The notes below the pieces were generated by a model. It was not told where the DNA came from and made no database searches. It saw only the letters and a program-made list of their open reading frames with translations. The translations under genes were made by a program, and so were the position numbers. From positions 1 through 57,663 of the forward strand of contig NZ_FULE01000022.1 of NCBI RefSeq assembly GCF_900163965.1: 57,663 bases of DNA. Direction: 5' to 3'. This DNA is from Vibrio ruber DSM 16370. Its GTDB lineage: Bacteria; Pseudomonadota; Gammaproteobacteria; Enterobacterales; Vibrionaceae. Positions 16,461-25,364 of this stretch are shown one piece after another (within the stretch, counting starts at the first letter, position 1; each line of letters starts with the position of its first letter).

Positions 16461-18410
16461 TTATGTATCTTGACGATGTACTATGCTGACGCATTTGGCG
16501 CCTTGGTCACATCCGGTCTCGACTCTGTTTTTACCTTTGTCTTTCGCTGTATACAAGGCCATATCAGCACGTTCTATCAGCTGTTCGATATTTTCATTAT
16601 CTGTACGGGTCACCACACCAAAACTACAGGTACAACGTCCCACGACATTAAATTCATGGTTCATAAATACCCGGCGAATTTTTTCTGCCAGAATATGCAC
16701 ACCATGAAGATCGGTATCCGGGCAAACAACCATAAACTCTTCTCCACCCCACCGCCCTGGGATATCCGTCTTCCTCACATGGCTTTTCAATAGCTCGGCA
16801 ATGGTGCATAACACGTCATCACCAACCTGATGCCCGAAGGTGTCATTCACAACTTTAAAATCATCGATATCCAACATAATAATCGATAAAGGATGCCGGT
16901 GACGATCCGCCCGGGAGACTTCTTTCTCTAATGTTTCATCTAATTTTAGCCGGTTATGCATTCCGGTCAGCCGATCAGTGACAGACAGAACTTCAAGATG
17001 CTTGCGATCGGTAATATTCTGCTCCACGGTGGTGTACCCTGTCAGGTTTGCGTTGGCATCGAGAGTCGGTTCAATACAAGCAAATACCCAATATACTTCT
17101 CCTGTTTTACTGAGCTTTTTGATCTCCCCGCTCCAGGATTGTTCTGCCAAAATATTCTCTTTGATATCAACCGCAAGCTCTTCAGATGTATCCGGGTGAA
17201 AAAGTTGATCATATGACTGTCCCTGTAGTTCTTCGGCTGTATAACCTGAGACTTGGCAAAAGGCCTCAGAAACCGATTCAAGATGATCGTCTAAATTCAC
17301 AGTGGCATAAATGACATAGTCATCGATAATTTGATTTGCCATCAATAACTTATTAATCGTCTTCTGTGATTTAAAATATATAGAGAACATATAATAACCA
17401 AAGAAGATAAAGAAAATAAAGAAGCCCCCTATCATCACAATATGATAGTGATGAATTGATTTTTTTAAGAGTTCTAATTGATCTTTTTCAATATAATAGA
17501 TAATTTTCCATGGATAATGAGATAACTGCTTTGCTGAAGTATTGACATAAAATCTCGTACCACGCAATTTGCCATTCTTTTCCACAGTTAATAAAGTATT
17601 GAAGACCCCAAACTCATGCTCGTCAATAAATTTTCCTGAGGTTTCCGTCCTGATTTTTTCCCACACTTGAAGGTGGTCGATTGGCATTTTAATCTGGTAT
17701 TTCAACTGATATAATTTCTCGAGTGAGTTATCTGAAGCAATCTTAAACCATTGTCCCAAATTATTAGAAATCCAAAGGTTTTCATTAATATTAAATAAAC
17801 GACTTAGCAAATCATCGACTTTATAACTAACAATCAAAACTCCTTTGATATGTACTCCTTTTTGTATTTTCTCTCCGAGTATCAAAACCGGCACATCATC
17901 AATCGAGTTCACACTCTCTTTCATATCAATACTGAGAGATGAAATAAATAATTTCCCACGAGGAAATTTCATAATATCTTTAAAATAAGAAGCCTGACTA
18001 ATATTGGTTAGATTTTCTTCCCGGGTGATAGAAACCCGACCCTGTTTATAATTTACTCTAACTTGCTCCTGCCCGGAGAAATCAACCCATTTTACCTCAG
18101 TATAAACACGCCGGGATTGAATGAATTTTTGCCATAATGATGCAAGTTTTTCAGTATTCAGATGCCCGGATGCATCATACTCGGCATGAGTCAGGGTTCT
18201 CTCAAAAAAGTTAATATCACTCACACGCCATTTCAAAGCGTTTTGAAGCGCTTTTTCAGCACTGGAGACTTGGTTGGTCGCATTACTAATCATATTCGTA
18301 TCAACTTCATGTAACTCAACTTGATAAAGCGTTGATAGCAATGATAGGAATAAACCAACCAAGAAAGTATAAAGCAAAAAAAGTTTGGGAAATTTTTTAT
18401 TCTGTATCAC
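16461..18410 (-). CDS. Membrane-bound diguanylate cyclase with sensor and PAS domains
   Basis: This 649-residue protein makes cyclic di-GMP. It has one membrane segment at residues ~8-28, a periplasmic sensor domain (~30-325, Cache-like), a second membrane segment (~330-352), a PAS domain with its PAC end (~365-475, YWVFACIEPT ... GYTTVEQNITDR), and a GGDEF domain (~480-630). The active site reads RWGGEEF, which is functional, and RKTD five residues before it is the RxxD product-inhibition site. It probably couples an external ligand to biofilm or motility; the ligand is unknown. It stands alone. Confidence 0.9.
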   Translation of the reverse strand: MIQNKKFPKLFLLYTFLVGLFLSLLSTLYQVELHEVDTNMISNATNQVSSAEKALQNALKWRVSDINFFERTLTHAEYDASGHLNTEKLASLWQKFIQSRRVYTEVKWVDFSGQEQVRVNYKQGRVSITREENLTNISQASYFKDIMKFPRGKLFISSLSIDMKESVNSIDDVPVLILGEKIQKGVHIKGVLIVSYKVDDLLSRLFNINENLWISNNLGQWFKIASDNSLEKLYQLKYQIKMPIDHLQVWEKIRTETSGKFIDEHEFGVFNTLLTVEKNGKLRGTRFYVNTSAKQLSHYPWKIIYYIEKDQLELLKKSIHHYHIVMIGGFFIFFIFFGYYMFSIYFKSQKTINKLLMANQIIDDYVIYATVNLDDHLESVSEAFCQVSGYTAEELQGQSYDQLFHPDTSEELAVDIKENILAEQSWSGEIKKLSKTGEVYWVFACIEPTLDANANLTGYTTVEQNITDRKHLEVLSVTDRLTGMHNRLKLDETLEKEVSRADRHRHPLSIIMLDIDDFKVVNDTFGHQVGDDVLCTIAELLKSHVRKTDIPGRWGGEEFMVVCPDTDLHGVHILAEKIRRVFMNHEFNVVGRCTCSFGVVTRTDNENIEQLIERADMALYTAKDKGKNRVETGCDQGAKCVSIVHRQDT

Positions 18411-18578
18411 TTCAGAGCTTCCATCAGAGTGAATTTTTATGAATTACGATCCATAAACTTCCTAGCCCTAAAATTTAGCATTGACTGCTTTTAGTATGAA
18501 TAAAGTATGGTGCATCATCACAATAATACAATATTTAATCACTTTTTCAGTCAGACGGCTTGCATAACAGGTGGGAAT

Positions 18579-19355
18579 CTACTCCGGTAGTTCGGCCTCA
18601 CTAATCACGAGTTCTGACATTTTATCCGCCATGGCCTGTGAAAAAATCGCTTTACGGTCAGTTTCCCATACCGGTGAAGTAACACTGACCAACACCAATC
18701 CCAAACCGACACAGAGTGAGACAGGGAATGACTCTTCCAGAGAGAGTGATGCCCCGGCAGTGACAATTGACTGAACCAGAAGTGATACATGGCAAAGGCC
18801 TAACTCACTTAACAGCTGTTCGTCATTGATCAGATATTGCAACATCGGTAACGATTCACCAATTAATATATCTACCGATGCAATGACATGTGTGGCTAAG
18901 GAAATATCGGTTTCAATGCTTAAAGCTCCCAGCCCTAACGTCAAAATCTGCGGATGTCGATGGCGGAAGTAATCACCGGAAAGTAAAGTCATAAGATGCT
19001 TCCGATAACCCGGTAATACCAAGTACGTCTCATGATTATAAGTTCTCACATAAGCTGTAATGCCCAACGCCTCACATAACCTAACAGGATCAGGGTGTGT
19101 TATGTTGATTGGCTCAAGCCGCCGCTGATGCTTTCTGCTATATAGCAGTGATAGAAATTCCCACCACTCATTCGGAGATAAGATTGTGATATCAGCTTTA
19201 TCAGAGACAAACTTCAGCGGAATTTCTCGTGCAGCCTGATGCGAAGAGAGTGCCGGCCAATATATCGGTGAGTGCTTCCAGTAAATCGGACGTTTTCGTG
19301 ACGTCTCAGTGACGATCTCTGACGTTTCAATATCCAAATCGAATTCATTGCTCAT
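18579..19355 (-). CDS. Hypothetical protein of ~258 residues
   Basis: I do not recognise it. The N-terminal half is polar with several tryptophans (PIYWKHSPIYWPALSS, NEWWEFLSLLYSRKHQRR). The C-terminal half is rich in alanine, leucine and serine with helical stretches (LSIETDISLATHVIAS, LCVGLGLVLVSVTSP); they are too polar overall to be clear membrane segments. Start MSNEFDLD (ATG 19355) is chosen over the M four codons upstream. The paralogous CI-like regulator lies divergently about 360 bases upstream. Confidence 0.55.
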   Translation of the reverse strand: MSNEFDLDIETSEIVTETSRKRPIYWKHSPIYWPALSSHQAAREIPLKFVSDKADITILSPNEWWEFLSLLYSRKHQRRLEPINITHPDPVRLCEALGITAYVRTYNHETYLVLPGYRKHLMTLLSGDYFRHRHPQILTLGLGALSIETDISLATHVIASVDILIGESLPMLQYLINDEQLLSELGLCHVSLLVQSIVTAGASLSLEESFPVSLCVGLGLVLVSVTSPVWETDRKAIFSQAMADKMSELVISEAELPE

Positions 19356-19367
19356 CATCATTCCCAA

Positions 19368-19713
19368 TACAAAATGTCATTCAATGATTGATTGCCGAAG
19401 CTGAGCTGAAGAAAAAAGCCCTCAAATGAGGGCAAAGCAACGACCGGGATAGACGAAAAAAATTTCGTCATCGACCGATTCAGCATCGTTTCGTGCAAAA
19501 CGGGGTTGTGGATTTCTCCATCATAGGAAAATTGCAATTGAATATTCTATTGATTCAAATGCGTAGTTTATGGAGTGACTTCATAAAAAATGTATTTAAG
19601 GCTACTTGCAGCAAAGCCATCATGTTATCCTGTTAAGTCATTGTTTATTCAGCATGTAATGCAGGCTTGCCTTTCTACATAACATGCTCATCTGAGAGTA
19701 TTATTGATCGCAT
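19368..19713. other. Intergenic stretch upstream of the first CI-like gene
   Basis: It contains the candidate small RNA above and, at 19640-19713, the leader shared with the paralogous gene at 21127: the blocks TTCAGCATG, GCAGGCTTGCC and TTATTGATCGCATATGA are conserved between both. Confidence 0.5.
19412..19537 (-). ncRNA. Candidate small RNA ending in a strong orphan terminator
   Basis: GCCCTC-ATTT-GAGGGC (19418-19433) followed by six T on the minus strand is a strong terminator. No minus-strand gene lies upstream of it until 20382, across a convergent coding region on the other strand. Just before it is a second hairpin, GACGAAA/TTTCGTC (~19453-19472). A TAGAAT at 19544-19549 could be a -10 box, but no good -35 is seen. 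The terminator could instead be a leftover, so this is only a candidate. Confidence 0.33.
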
Positions 19714-20379
19714 ATGAGTAAAAAACAAGTTTCATTGCCGCCTTTTGACTATCTTGCTGGGAAGCAGGTCACAGAAAAACTATGCAACATATTAAATGTC
19801 AAAAGTACGCGCGCTCTGTCCGAGCAGCTCAACGTCCCGACATCGACTTTCGCCACATGGCATAAACGAAATGTCTGCCCTTATGAGCTGGCAATAAGAT
19901 TACATCTACATAAGGGGATTTCTTTAAAATGGCTACTGCTTGATGAAGGCGATCCCTATCCGAATGCAGCCGCTCATGAATATCATGTGAATGATGAGCC
20001 TAAACGTCTGGTACATATTGATTTATTTGCGTTGAAGAATGGGCAACTCAATCATCGGGGTACAATGACGTTAGATCAGTTCTTTTTAGATGAATTGGAG
20101 ATTTCCAATGTCATTGCGGTTCGTGAGGGCGATACGACTTATCTGGTTGATCAGGAATCAACCCGTGCAGTCAGCGGTACTTACCTGCTTAACGTTGATG
20201 GGCTGTTATCAATCAATACGCTACAACGTCTGCCGGGTAAACAACTGGCATTAAACTTTGATGGTTCAGCTTTGACCATCAACGAGTCCGACGTTAAAGT
20301 CGCCGGACAAGTCGTTCTGTTTATGTCTCGCAGACACTCACAGGCCGAAACACTCCCCGAGGCAAACGACGCGGTGTAA
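19714..20379 (+). CDS. CI-like phage-type repressor, paralogue 1
   Basis: Residues ~10-75 form a bacteriophage CI repressor-type helix-turn-helix (RALSEQLNVPTSTFATWHKRNVCPYELAIRLHLHKGISLKWLLLDEG). Residues ~95-210 resemble the S24/LexA-like C-terminal fold (LVDQESTRAVSGTYLLNVDGL ... QLALNFDG). I see no serine-lysine dyad or cleavage site clear enough to predict autoproteolysis. About half of its residues match the protein at 21127-21753, and the 75 bases upstream are also conserved. There is no Shine-Dalgarno sequence; TATTAT lies 9 bases before the ATG, so the message may be leaderless, as is known for lambda cI. No phage genes are nearby. Confidence 0.78.
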   Translation: MSKKQVSLPPFDYLAGKQVTEKLCNILNVKSTRALSEQLNVPTSTFATWHKRNVCPYELAIRLHLHKGISLKWLLLDEGDPYPNAAAHEYHVNDEPKRLVHIDLFALKNGQLNHRGTMTLDQFFLDELEISNVIAVREGDTTYLVDQESTRAVSGTYLLNVDGLLSINTLQRLPGKQLALNFDGSALTINESDVKVAGQVVLFMSRRHSQAETLPEANDAV

Positions 20380-20381
20380 TG

Positions 20382-20810
20382 TCAGGCTGTTGAGTATATA
20401 TCGGGGTACCAGATGTGCATCAACCTTTCGGGATGCTCTACAGGGGCAAAGCCATATTGTGCATAGAGGCCATGCGCATCTTTTGTCGTCAGCAAGAACC
20501 GCCGAAGCCCTTGTAAGTCAGGGGCTTCAAGGATCGTTGCCATCAGCCATTTGCTTAATCCTTTCCCACGGTGTGCTTCCAGAATAAACACATCCGCCAG
20601 ATAAGCGAAAGTAGCATGGTCAGTGATCACCCTGGCGAAACCAACCTGCTCGCCGGAATCTAAATACACCCCAAAACAACAAGCATTTTCAATTGCTTTG
20701 CGAAGTACAGACTCGGGAATCCCTTCAGACCAGTAACTTTTTGATAAATAAGCATAGATAACATCAAAGTTAAGCGCCTTTTTATCTGTACTAATATAAT
20801 ACCCCTGCAT
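20382..20810 (-). CDS. GNAT N-acetyltransferase
   Basis: A 142-residue single-domain enzyme. The acetyl-CoA segment is ADVFILEAHRGKGLSKWLMATIL (residues ~70-92, RGxG core), followed by LLTTKDAHGLYAQYGFAPVEHPER, the usual C-terminal end. The N-terminus GYYISTDKKALNFDVIYAYLSKSYW is common in a group of small bacterial GNATs of unknown substrate. It sits between the two CI-like paralogues on the opposite strand, so it may have arrived by insertion when that pair was duplicated. Confidence 0.82.
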   Translation of the reverse strand: MQGYYISTDKKALNFDVIYAYLSKSYWSEGIPESVLRKAIENACCFGVYLDSGEQVGFARVITDHATFAYLADVFILEAHRGKGLSKWLMATILEAPDLQGLRRFLLTTKDAHGLYAQYGFAPVEHPERLMHIWYPDIYSTA

Positions 20811-21126
20811 TATTTCCTCCTTGAAAAAGCATCAGACCATTGCGGATCGACGTTTCTATGGTGAAACCGTCGTCTGTGAGAAGACACCAATGCATCATCT
20901 CATGCTCTGATTGAAGATCAAGGACTAAAAACTCAAACGATTACGCCATTTCAGATGGAGGAACTTTGCCGCTGATCGCAGAATATATTTGCATATGAAA
21001 TAAATTTAACTCGATACTACGTCCCTCCAATAATCAATGGTATTCTGATTCGCACTGTTTGTTCAGCATGAATAGCAGGCTTGCCCTTCTGCATTTATGC
21101 TCAATTGAGTTAATTATTGATCGCAT

Positions 21127-21753
21127 ATGAATAAAAAACAAGTTTTATTACCCCCAATTGACTATCAGGTTGGTAAAAAAGTCACCGATAGAATTCGAGA
21201 AGTCTTAGATCTCAAGAGCATACGGGCTCTGGCAAAGAATACTGAGATGTCTTATTCAACCATTACCACTTGGCATCAGCGCAAAAGTTGCCCTTTTGAT
21301 CTGGCTATCCGGTCTCATTTGCATAAAGGAGTTTCTCTAAAATGGCTGTTACTGGGTGAAGGAACCCCTTACCCGAATGCGGCAACCCATACCTATCAGG
21401 GAGAAAACCAAGAAGTCAAAAAGCTGATCGATATTGATCTCTTTTGGTTGAAAAATGGCAAATTAACCCAGAGTGGGACACTGACACTAGAGCAGTTTTT
21501 GTTAGATGAATTGTCTATCACCAACGTGATTGCGATTCGCGAGGACAGCCATACTTACATTGTCGATCAAGAGTCGCAACAAGCTGTGTCGGGCTGTTAT
21601 CTCATCGATTTCGACGGTCTGTACTCCATCAATGATATTCAGCGACTCCCCGAACAAAAACTGGCGATTGATTTTAAAGGTTCACCACTGGTTGTCGGGG
21701 AGGATGCACTGAAAGTATCCGGAAAAGTCGTCCTTCGGATGTCTCGCGATTGA
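21127..21753 (+). CDS. CI-like phage-type repressor, paralogue 2
   Basis: 208 residues, aligning along its whole length with the protein at 19714: KKQVLLPPIDYQVGKKVTD at the start, the helix-turn-helix RALAKNTEMSYSTITTWHQRKSCPFDLAIRSHLHKG, LKWLLLGEGTPYPNAA, and YIVDQESQQAVSGCYLIDFDGL. The predicted recognition helices differ (SYSTITTWHQ against PTSTFATWHK), so the two may bind different operators while their promoters stay similar. No Shine-Dalgarno sequence is seen before ATG 21127. A strong terminator follows. Confidence 0.78.
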   Translation: MNKKQVLLPPIDYQVGKKVTDRIREVLDLKSIRALAKNTEMSYSTITTWHQRKSCPFDLAIRSHLHKGVSLKWLLLGEGTPYPNAATHTYQGENQEVKKLIDIDLFWLKNGKLTQSGTLTLEQFLLDELSITNVIAIREDSHTYIVDQESQQAVSGCYLIDFDGLYSINDIQRLPEQKLAIDFKGSPLVVGEDALKVSGKVVLRMSRD

Positions 21754-21875
21754 TTCGCAGCCGGAGCGATGGGCAAGGCCAAGTCAGACCCGACAGCTAT
21801 CAGTGAATCACCATAGACTGAACCGGGCTGATTTCAACAACATTTCTATTTTGAGGCACTGTCTTATTCAATCAC

Positions 21876-21901
21876 AAAGGCAGCCAAAACAGGCTGCCTT
21901 T
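21876..21901 (+). terminator. Strong rho-independent terminator
   Basis: AAAGGCAGCC and GGCTGCCTTT form a 10-bp stem with a 6-base loop and a short T run. It is almost symmetric and could end both the CI-like gene on the plus strand and the GFA-family pseudogene on the minus strand. Confidence 0.8.
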
Positions 21902-21958
21902 CATAGGTGCTCTTCGATAGAAATCAGGATCATCTTTGGCGCTACAATCTCAATTGAC

Positions 21959-22371
21959 TCAAGATTGCTTTTCGGCGGTTGACATACCTTCCGGAATTGT
22001 ATCCCAGCTCAGCTTTTCACTGACCCACAGATGGTGTGACGGTGCAAACAAACTGTCATCGGCTAATCCTGTTGGTTTCAGTTTCAACTTAATCGCATCC
22101 GGTTGTGCCGGATTGATATGATAAATTCGAACCCCGCAATCGGGACAGAATTTAGCAATGTTGGTATTGCCACTTTCAGCAATCCGCGACCATTGTTTCA
22201 TTTCCCGGAGAACCGAATATTTTCAGCAGAGACCAACGCAGTGACACTAAAAGGCGCACCGGACAGTTTTTGACACTCTTGACAATGACAAGCAACCACT
22301 CTTTGTGGTGCCGCTAATAATTCATAAGTCACCTGACCACACTGGCAGGCGCCATGGATAGGAAATTCCAT
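21959..22371 (-). pseudogene. GFA-family (DUF636/CENP-V-like) zinc protein, frameshifted
   Basis: The N-terminal 57 codons from ATG 22371 encode GACQCGQVTYELLAAPQRVV and CHCQECQKLSGAPFSVTAL, the CxC and CxxC zinc sites of the GFA family. They end ...IRFSGK with a stop at 22198-22200. The rest (IAESGNTNIAKFCPDCGVRIY to the C-terminus) continues in another frame from 22201. One extra G in the GGG run near 22206 would restore FSGEMKQW, the usual family sequence. So a single base was lost, either truly or by sequencing error. GFA proteins were named for glutathione-formaldehyde chemistry, though most have no proven role. Confidence 0.82.
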
Positions 22372-22572
22372 CTTAAAGTACTCCTCAGTTTATTTATATT
22401 TGCTGGCATAGACGTATACATTGAAGCTCGGACAGCTGTCGAAACCAAACTAAGCCATCATCACAGAACCATACGTCGGACTCAATCATATTATTCTTAT
22501 CCATCAAAAGCGACTGAACACGTGCTCCATCTCAAAAATTGCATTCCGTTAACCCAAAAGATTAAAAAACAC

Positions 22573-22603
22573 TTTACCTCAAGTTAACTTGAGGTTTTAT
22601 ATT
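22573..22603 (+). promoter_or_regulatory. SoxR-box promoter
   Basis: The palindrome CCTCAAGTTAACTTGAGG (22577-22594) is identical, as I recall it, to the SoxR operator of the E. coli soxS promoter. It sits between TTTACC (-35, 22573-22578) and TATATT (-10, 22598-22603) with a 19-bp spacer, the overlong spacing typical of MerR-family-activated promoters. It points to the VOC gene at 22699, leaving a ~90-base leader. So the VOC gene should respond to redox-cycling compounds. Confidence 0.85.
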
Positions 22604-22698
22604 CTCTCATGAATTAGCAATAATGAGTAATGAGACATGTTAATGCCAAGTTGAGTCGTATATCCGGCAATCATTTCTCAAAATAACATAAGGAGTTC

Positions 22699-23127
22699 AT
22701 GATGATTCATTTAGAGCACGTCAATCTGGTGGTCCGAAAAGAAGATATTCCTGCCATGCTGAAGTTCTATCAGACTGTTTTTCCCCACTGGCATATCAGA
22801 GATCAGGGCGTATCGGACTGGTACGGTAAGTCCCGGACATGGCTCCACTTTGGCGACGATTATCAATATCTGGCACTCAGTGACAATGGCGAAGGCGAAA
22901 ACCGAGATTTGACCGGTCATCAGGTTGGGTTAGCTCATTTTGCTTATGTCACCAATAATCTTGATGCGGTCATCACTCGTCTGACTGATGCCGGATTTGA
23001 AATCGCAAAAGACGGGGCGCCCCACCCGCATCGGAAAAATATCTACTTTATTGACCCGGCAGGATTTGAAGTTGAGTTTGTTGAGTATATGAGTGATATT
23101 GTCAGCGAAAGAAATAGTACGATTTAA
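22699..23127 (+). CDS. VOC-family protein (glyoxalase / bleomycin-resistance fold), SoxR-controlled
   Basis: A 142-residue single protein with two beta-alpha-beta-beta-beta units: MIHLEHVNLVVRKEDIPAMLKFYQTVFP at the start and GLAHFAYVTNNLDAVITRLTDAGFEI from residue ~76, ending in IYFIDPAGFEVEFVEYMS. The metal-ligand positions (His in EHVN, His in LAHFAYV and Glu near the end) are plausible. AAGGAG precedes two tandem ATG codons (22699, 22702). With a SoxR box upstream it is likely a redox-stress or quinone/antibiotic protection protein; its substrate is not known. Confidence 0.85.
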   Translation: MMIHLEHVNLVVRKEDIPAMLKFYQTVFPHWHIRDQGVSDWYGKSRTWLHFGDDYQYLALSDNGEGENRDLTGHQVGLAHFAYVTNNLDAVITRLTDAGFEIAKDGAPHPHRKNIYFIDPAGFEVEFVEYMSDIVSERNSTI

Positions 23128-23239
23128 TGCTCTGAATCACCGACAATATACCGGATCCAAACGGTTCGGTATATTATCAAATAATCAAACCAATGTGTTC
23201 AGCATCACGCTAACGGTTATCGTGAATACTTAAAGTCCG

Positions 23240-23953
23240 TTAGAAATCTTCTGCTGCTTTATATTGCTTAACGAAACGGTTAAATCTTTCCAAAAATTCA
23301 GGATTTTCAGCTAAATATTTATTCGACCAATAAACCCCAAGTGGTTTATTCATATTTGGATAAATTTTAAATATTTCTGGTGGCAAGCTTTCTTTCTGCA
23401 AATAATTATTGATGGCTAATTCATTTGCAAGCATTGCATCACAACGCTTGGCTAAAAGGGCTTTGATTAATGCATCTGTGTTCTTAAAACTCCCAACAGC
23501 TTTATAATGGTTGGCATGAAGCCAATGCTGCATATTTGAACCGAATCTCACCAATATACACGCATTCTCTTTGAATGATTCATCATTAGGATTGAGTGGG
23601 TTATTCCGCAGCAGATACCAATTCCATTTTTGCGGGAAAATCGCTTCTGAAAATGTGGCATAGGCATCACGTTTGCTGTTTTTAGAGGCAAGGAAAAATC
23701 CTTGTGCGGCACCAGCTTGCACCATCACCTGTGCTCTTTCCCACGGATAAACCTTAATCTCATAGGGAACATCCATTTTTTCAAGTATGTTTTTAACCAC
23801 CGTCACCGCGGTGCCTTCTAAAAGATGATCGTGGTATACCTGATAAGGTGGCCAGATTTGAGTCGTGAGCAATATTTTTTCTGCTGCATACAACTTCACA
23901 CCACTCATTAAGAATAATATAAAAACAGCCGTACTTGAGATACACTTTCTCAT
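23240..23953 (-). CDS. Periplasmic substrate-binding protein (SBP family 3-like)
   Basis: A signal peptide (MRKCISSTAVFILFLMSGVKLYAA) precedes a solute-binding domain with LLTTQIWPPYQVYHD, VTVVKNILEKMDVPYEIKVYPWERAQVMVQAG and the later DALIKALLAKRCDAMLAN, all typical of family 3 binding proteins related to amino-acid receptors. No permease or ATPase gene is adjacent, as with many orphan Vibrio proteins of this type that may feed sensors rather than transporters. I start it at ATG 23953; another ATG lies 4 codons upstream. Confidence 0.82.
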   Translation of the reverse strand: MRKCISSTAVFILFLMSGVKLYAAEKILLTTQIWPPYQVYHDHLLEGTAVTVVKNILEKMDVPYEIKVYPWERAQVMVQAGAAQGFFLASKNSKRDAYATFSEAIFPQKWNWYLLRNNPLNPNDESFKENACILVRFGSNMQHWLHANHYKAVGSFKNTDALIKALLAKRCDAMLANELAINNYLQKESLPPEIFKIYPNMNKPLGVYWSNKYLAENPEFLERFNRFVKQYKAAEDF

Positions 23954-24301
23954 AAAATAGTCCAAATATTTATATACATCATTCAGTTGTATGGATTCTT
24001 CTAACGAGCCATTTATTTCTTACAACTTAATATAATATTTAGCATAGTACAGTCGACTCGATGTTATCCAGAGTGGTGATAAAAATATAATGGCATATCA
24101 TATTCAACCAAACCGAAGGTACGAAATAAACTGTAAGCAATTTGTGTCACATACCAGTTAACAGGAAATCTTAATACAAATACCGAAAGTCATATCATAA
24201 TTTTAATTCTAGCTTTTTGAATTTAAAAAAGATCTCTATGATAAGAGATCTTTTTATCAGGCTATCTCATGATCAGCTTCCCCGATCAGACTGGGGATGT
24301 T
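23954..24301. other. AT-rich intergenic stretch
   Basis: It holds the promoter region of the substrate-binding protein gene, which I cannot resolve into boxes, and the gal operon terminator at 24226-24255. No other feature is seen. Confidence 0.5.
24226..24255 (-). terminator. Terminator of the galTKM operon
   Basis: AAAAAGATCTC and GAGATCTTTTT form an 11-bp stem with T tracts on both sides, 47 bases after the galM stop codon. Confidence 0.8.
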
Positions 24302-25354
24302 TTAAAACTCAAACTGATAACAAGTCATATGATGGTAGGTCTCACCCGGCTTGAGAATACAGCTTGGCTGCTGCCATTCAGAATGGTTAGGTGAATCGGG
24401 CAAGAACTGTGTTTCTAAAGCAATACCGGCATATTGCGAGTAGATATGATCACCACGTCCCGGAGTGCCTGCCAACCAATTACCCGTGTATAGCTGAATC
24501 GCGGGCATCGTTGTGACGACATGCATCCGAATCCGCTCATCAACACTGGTTAATGAGGCCACAGGACGTGACACGTCACGTTCAGCCCGGAATAAATAGG
24601 CATGGTCGTAACCTTGTGCAGTCATTTGTTGTTGATCTTGCATTAAATCAGTGCGTACAGGTTTGTTCCGGCGAAAATCAAACCCGGAGCCGGTGACATC
24701 CTGTAATTCACCGAGCGGAATCCCGGTATCACTAATCGGCAAAAACTCATCGGCATCAAGCCAAAGCGAATGATCGAGACAAGAATCCACCTGATCTGCA
24801 CCATGCAGGTTAAAATATGCGTGATTGGTCAGACTCACAGGGGTGGGCTGGTTCGTCGTGGCATGATATTCAATCAATACCTGATCGGACTCTGTCACGG
24901 TATACGTCACCGAAACCGCTAAATCACCGGGGAACCCCATCTCACCATCCGGAGACGTGGTAGAAAACCGGACTTGATTTTCTGTCTGTTCAGCGACATC
25001 CCAGCGACGGTTATGGAACGCCTGTTTGCCACTATGCAGGCAATTGCCATTTTCATTGGCATCAAGCACATATTGCTTGCCGTCAAGGGTAAAACTGGCA
25101 TTGGCAATCCGGTTGGCGTAAGGCCCGATCGTCATTCCCAGATAGCTTGTCTGAGTCAGTAACGTCTGTTCAGAATCAACCCCCAGCAAGACTTCCCGCA
25201 TGTCACTCTGACTGACTGGCAGCTGACAGCTGAGCCAAGTGGCTCCCATCGGGGTTAGTTCAACCCGCATTCCTCGCGAGTTCTGCAAAACAATCGAGTC
25301 TTTCCATTGCGCTTGATTCTCTGCCGAAGCTTGTTCGGCAAATAGTTGTTGCAT
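24302..25354 (-). CDS. galM: Galactose mutarotase (aldose 1-epimerase)
   Basis: Interconverts alpha- and beta-D-galactose so that GalK receives its anomer. The 350-residue protein has the family motifs YANRIANASFTLDGK (residues ~77-91), SLTNHAYFNLHG with the catalytic histidine (~177), DHAYLFR, and LETQFLPDSPNH with the catalytic glutamate (~310). It is the last gene of the operon, 10 bases after galK, with GAGGGA as ribosome binding site. Confidence 0.94.
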   Translation of the reverse strand: MQQLFAEQASAENQAQWKDSIVLQNSRGMRVELTPMGATWLSCQLPVSQSDMREVLLGVDSEQTLLTQTSYLGMTIGPYANRIANASFTLDGKQYVLDANENGNCLHSGKQAFHNRRWDVAEQTENQVRFSTTSPDGEMGFPGDLAVSVTYTVTESDQVLIEYHATTNQPTPVSLTNHAYFNLHGADQVDSCLDHSLWLDADEFLPISDTGIPLGELQDVTGSGFDFRRNKPVRTDLMQDQQQMTAQGYDHAYLFRAERDVSRPVASLTSVDERIRMHVVTTMPAIQLYTGNWLAGTPGRGDHIYSQYAGIALETQFLPDSPNHSEWQQPSCILKPGETYHHMTCYQFEF

Positions 25355-25364
25355 GATTATTCCC

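Noticed and set aside
19714..21753. The CI-like pair as part of a prophage
   Set aside because: No integrase, Cro, replication or structural phage genes are present on either side.
22354..22587. 77-codon plus-strand frame upstream of the VOC gene
   Set aside because: It covers the SoxR box and the start of the GFA pseudogene on the other strand, with no ribosome binding site.
22576..22595. The CCTCAAGTTAACTTGAGG palindrome as a terminator
   Set aside because: It does have T residues after it, but there is no plus-strand gene upstream. Its identity with the SoxR operator and the exact 19-bp promoter spacing explain it better.
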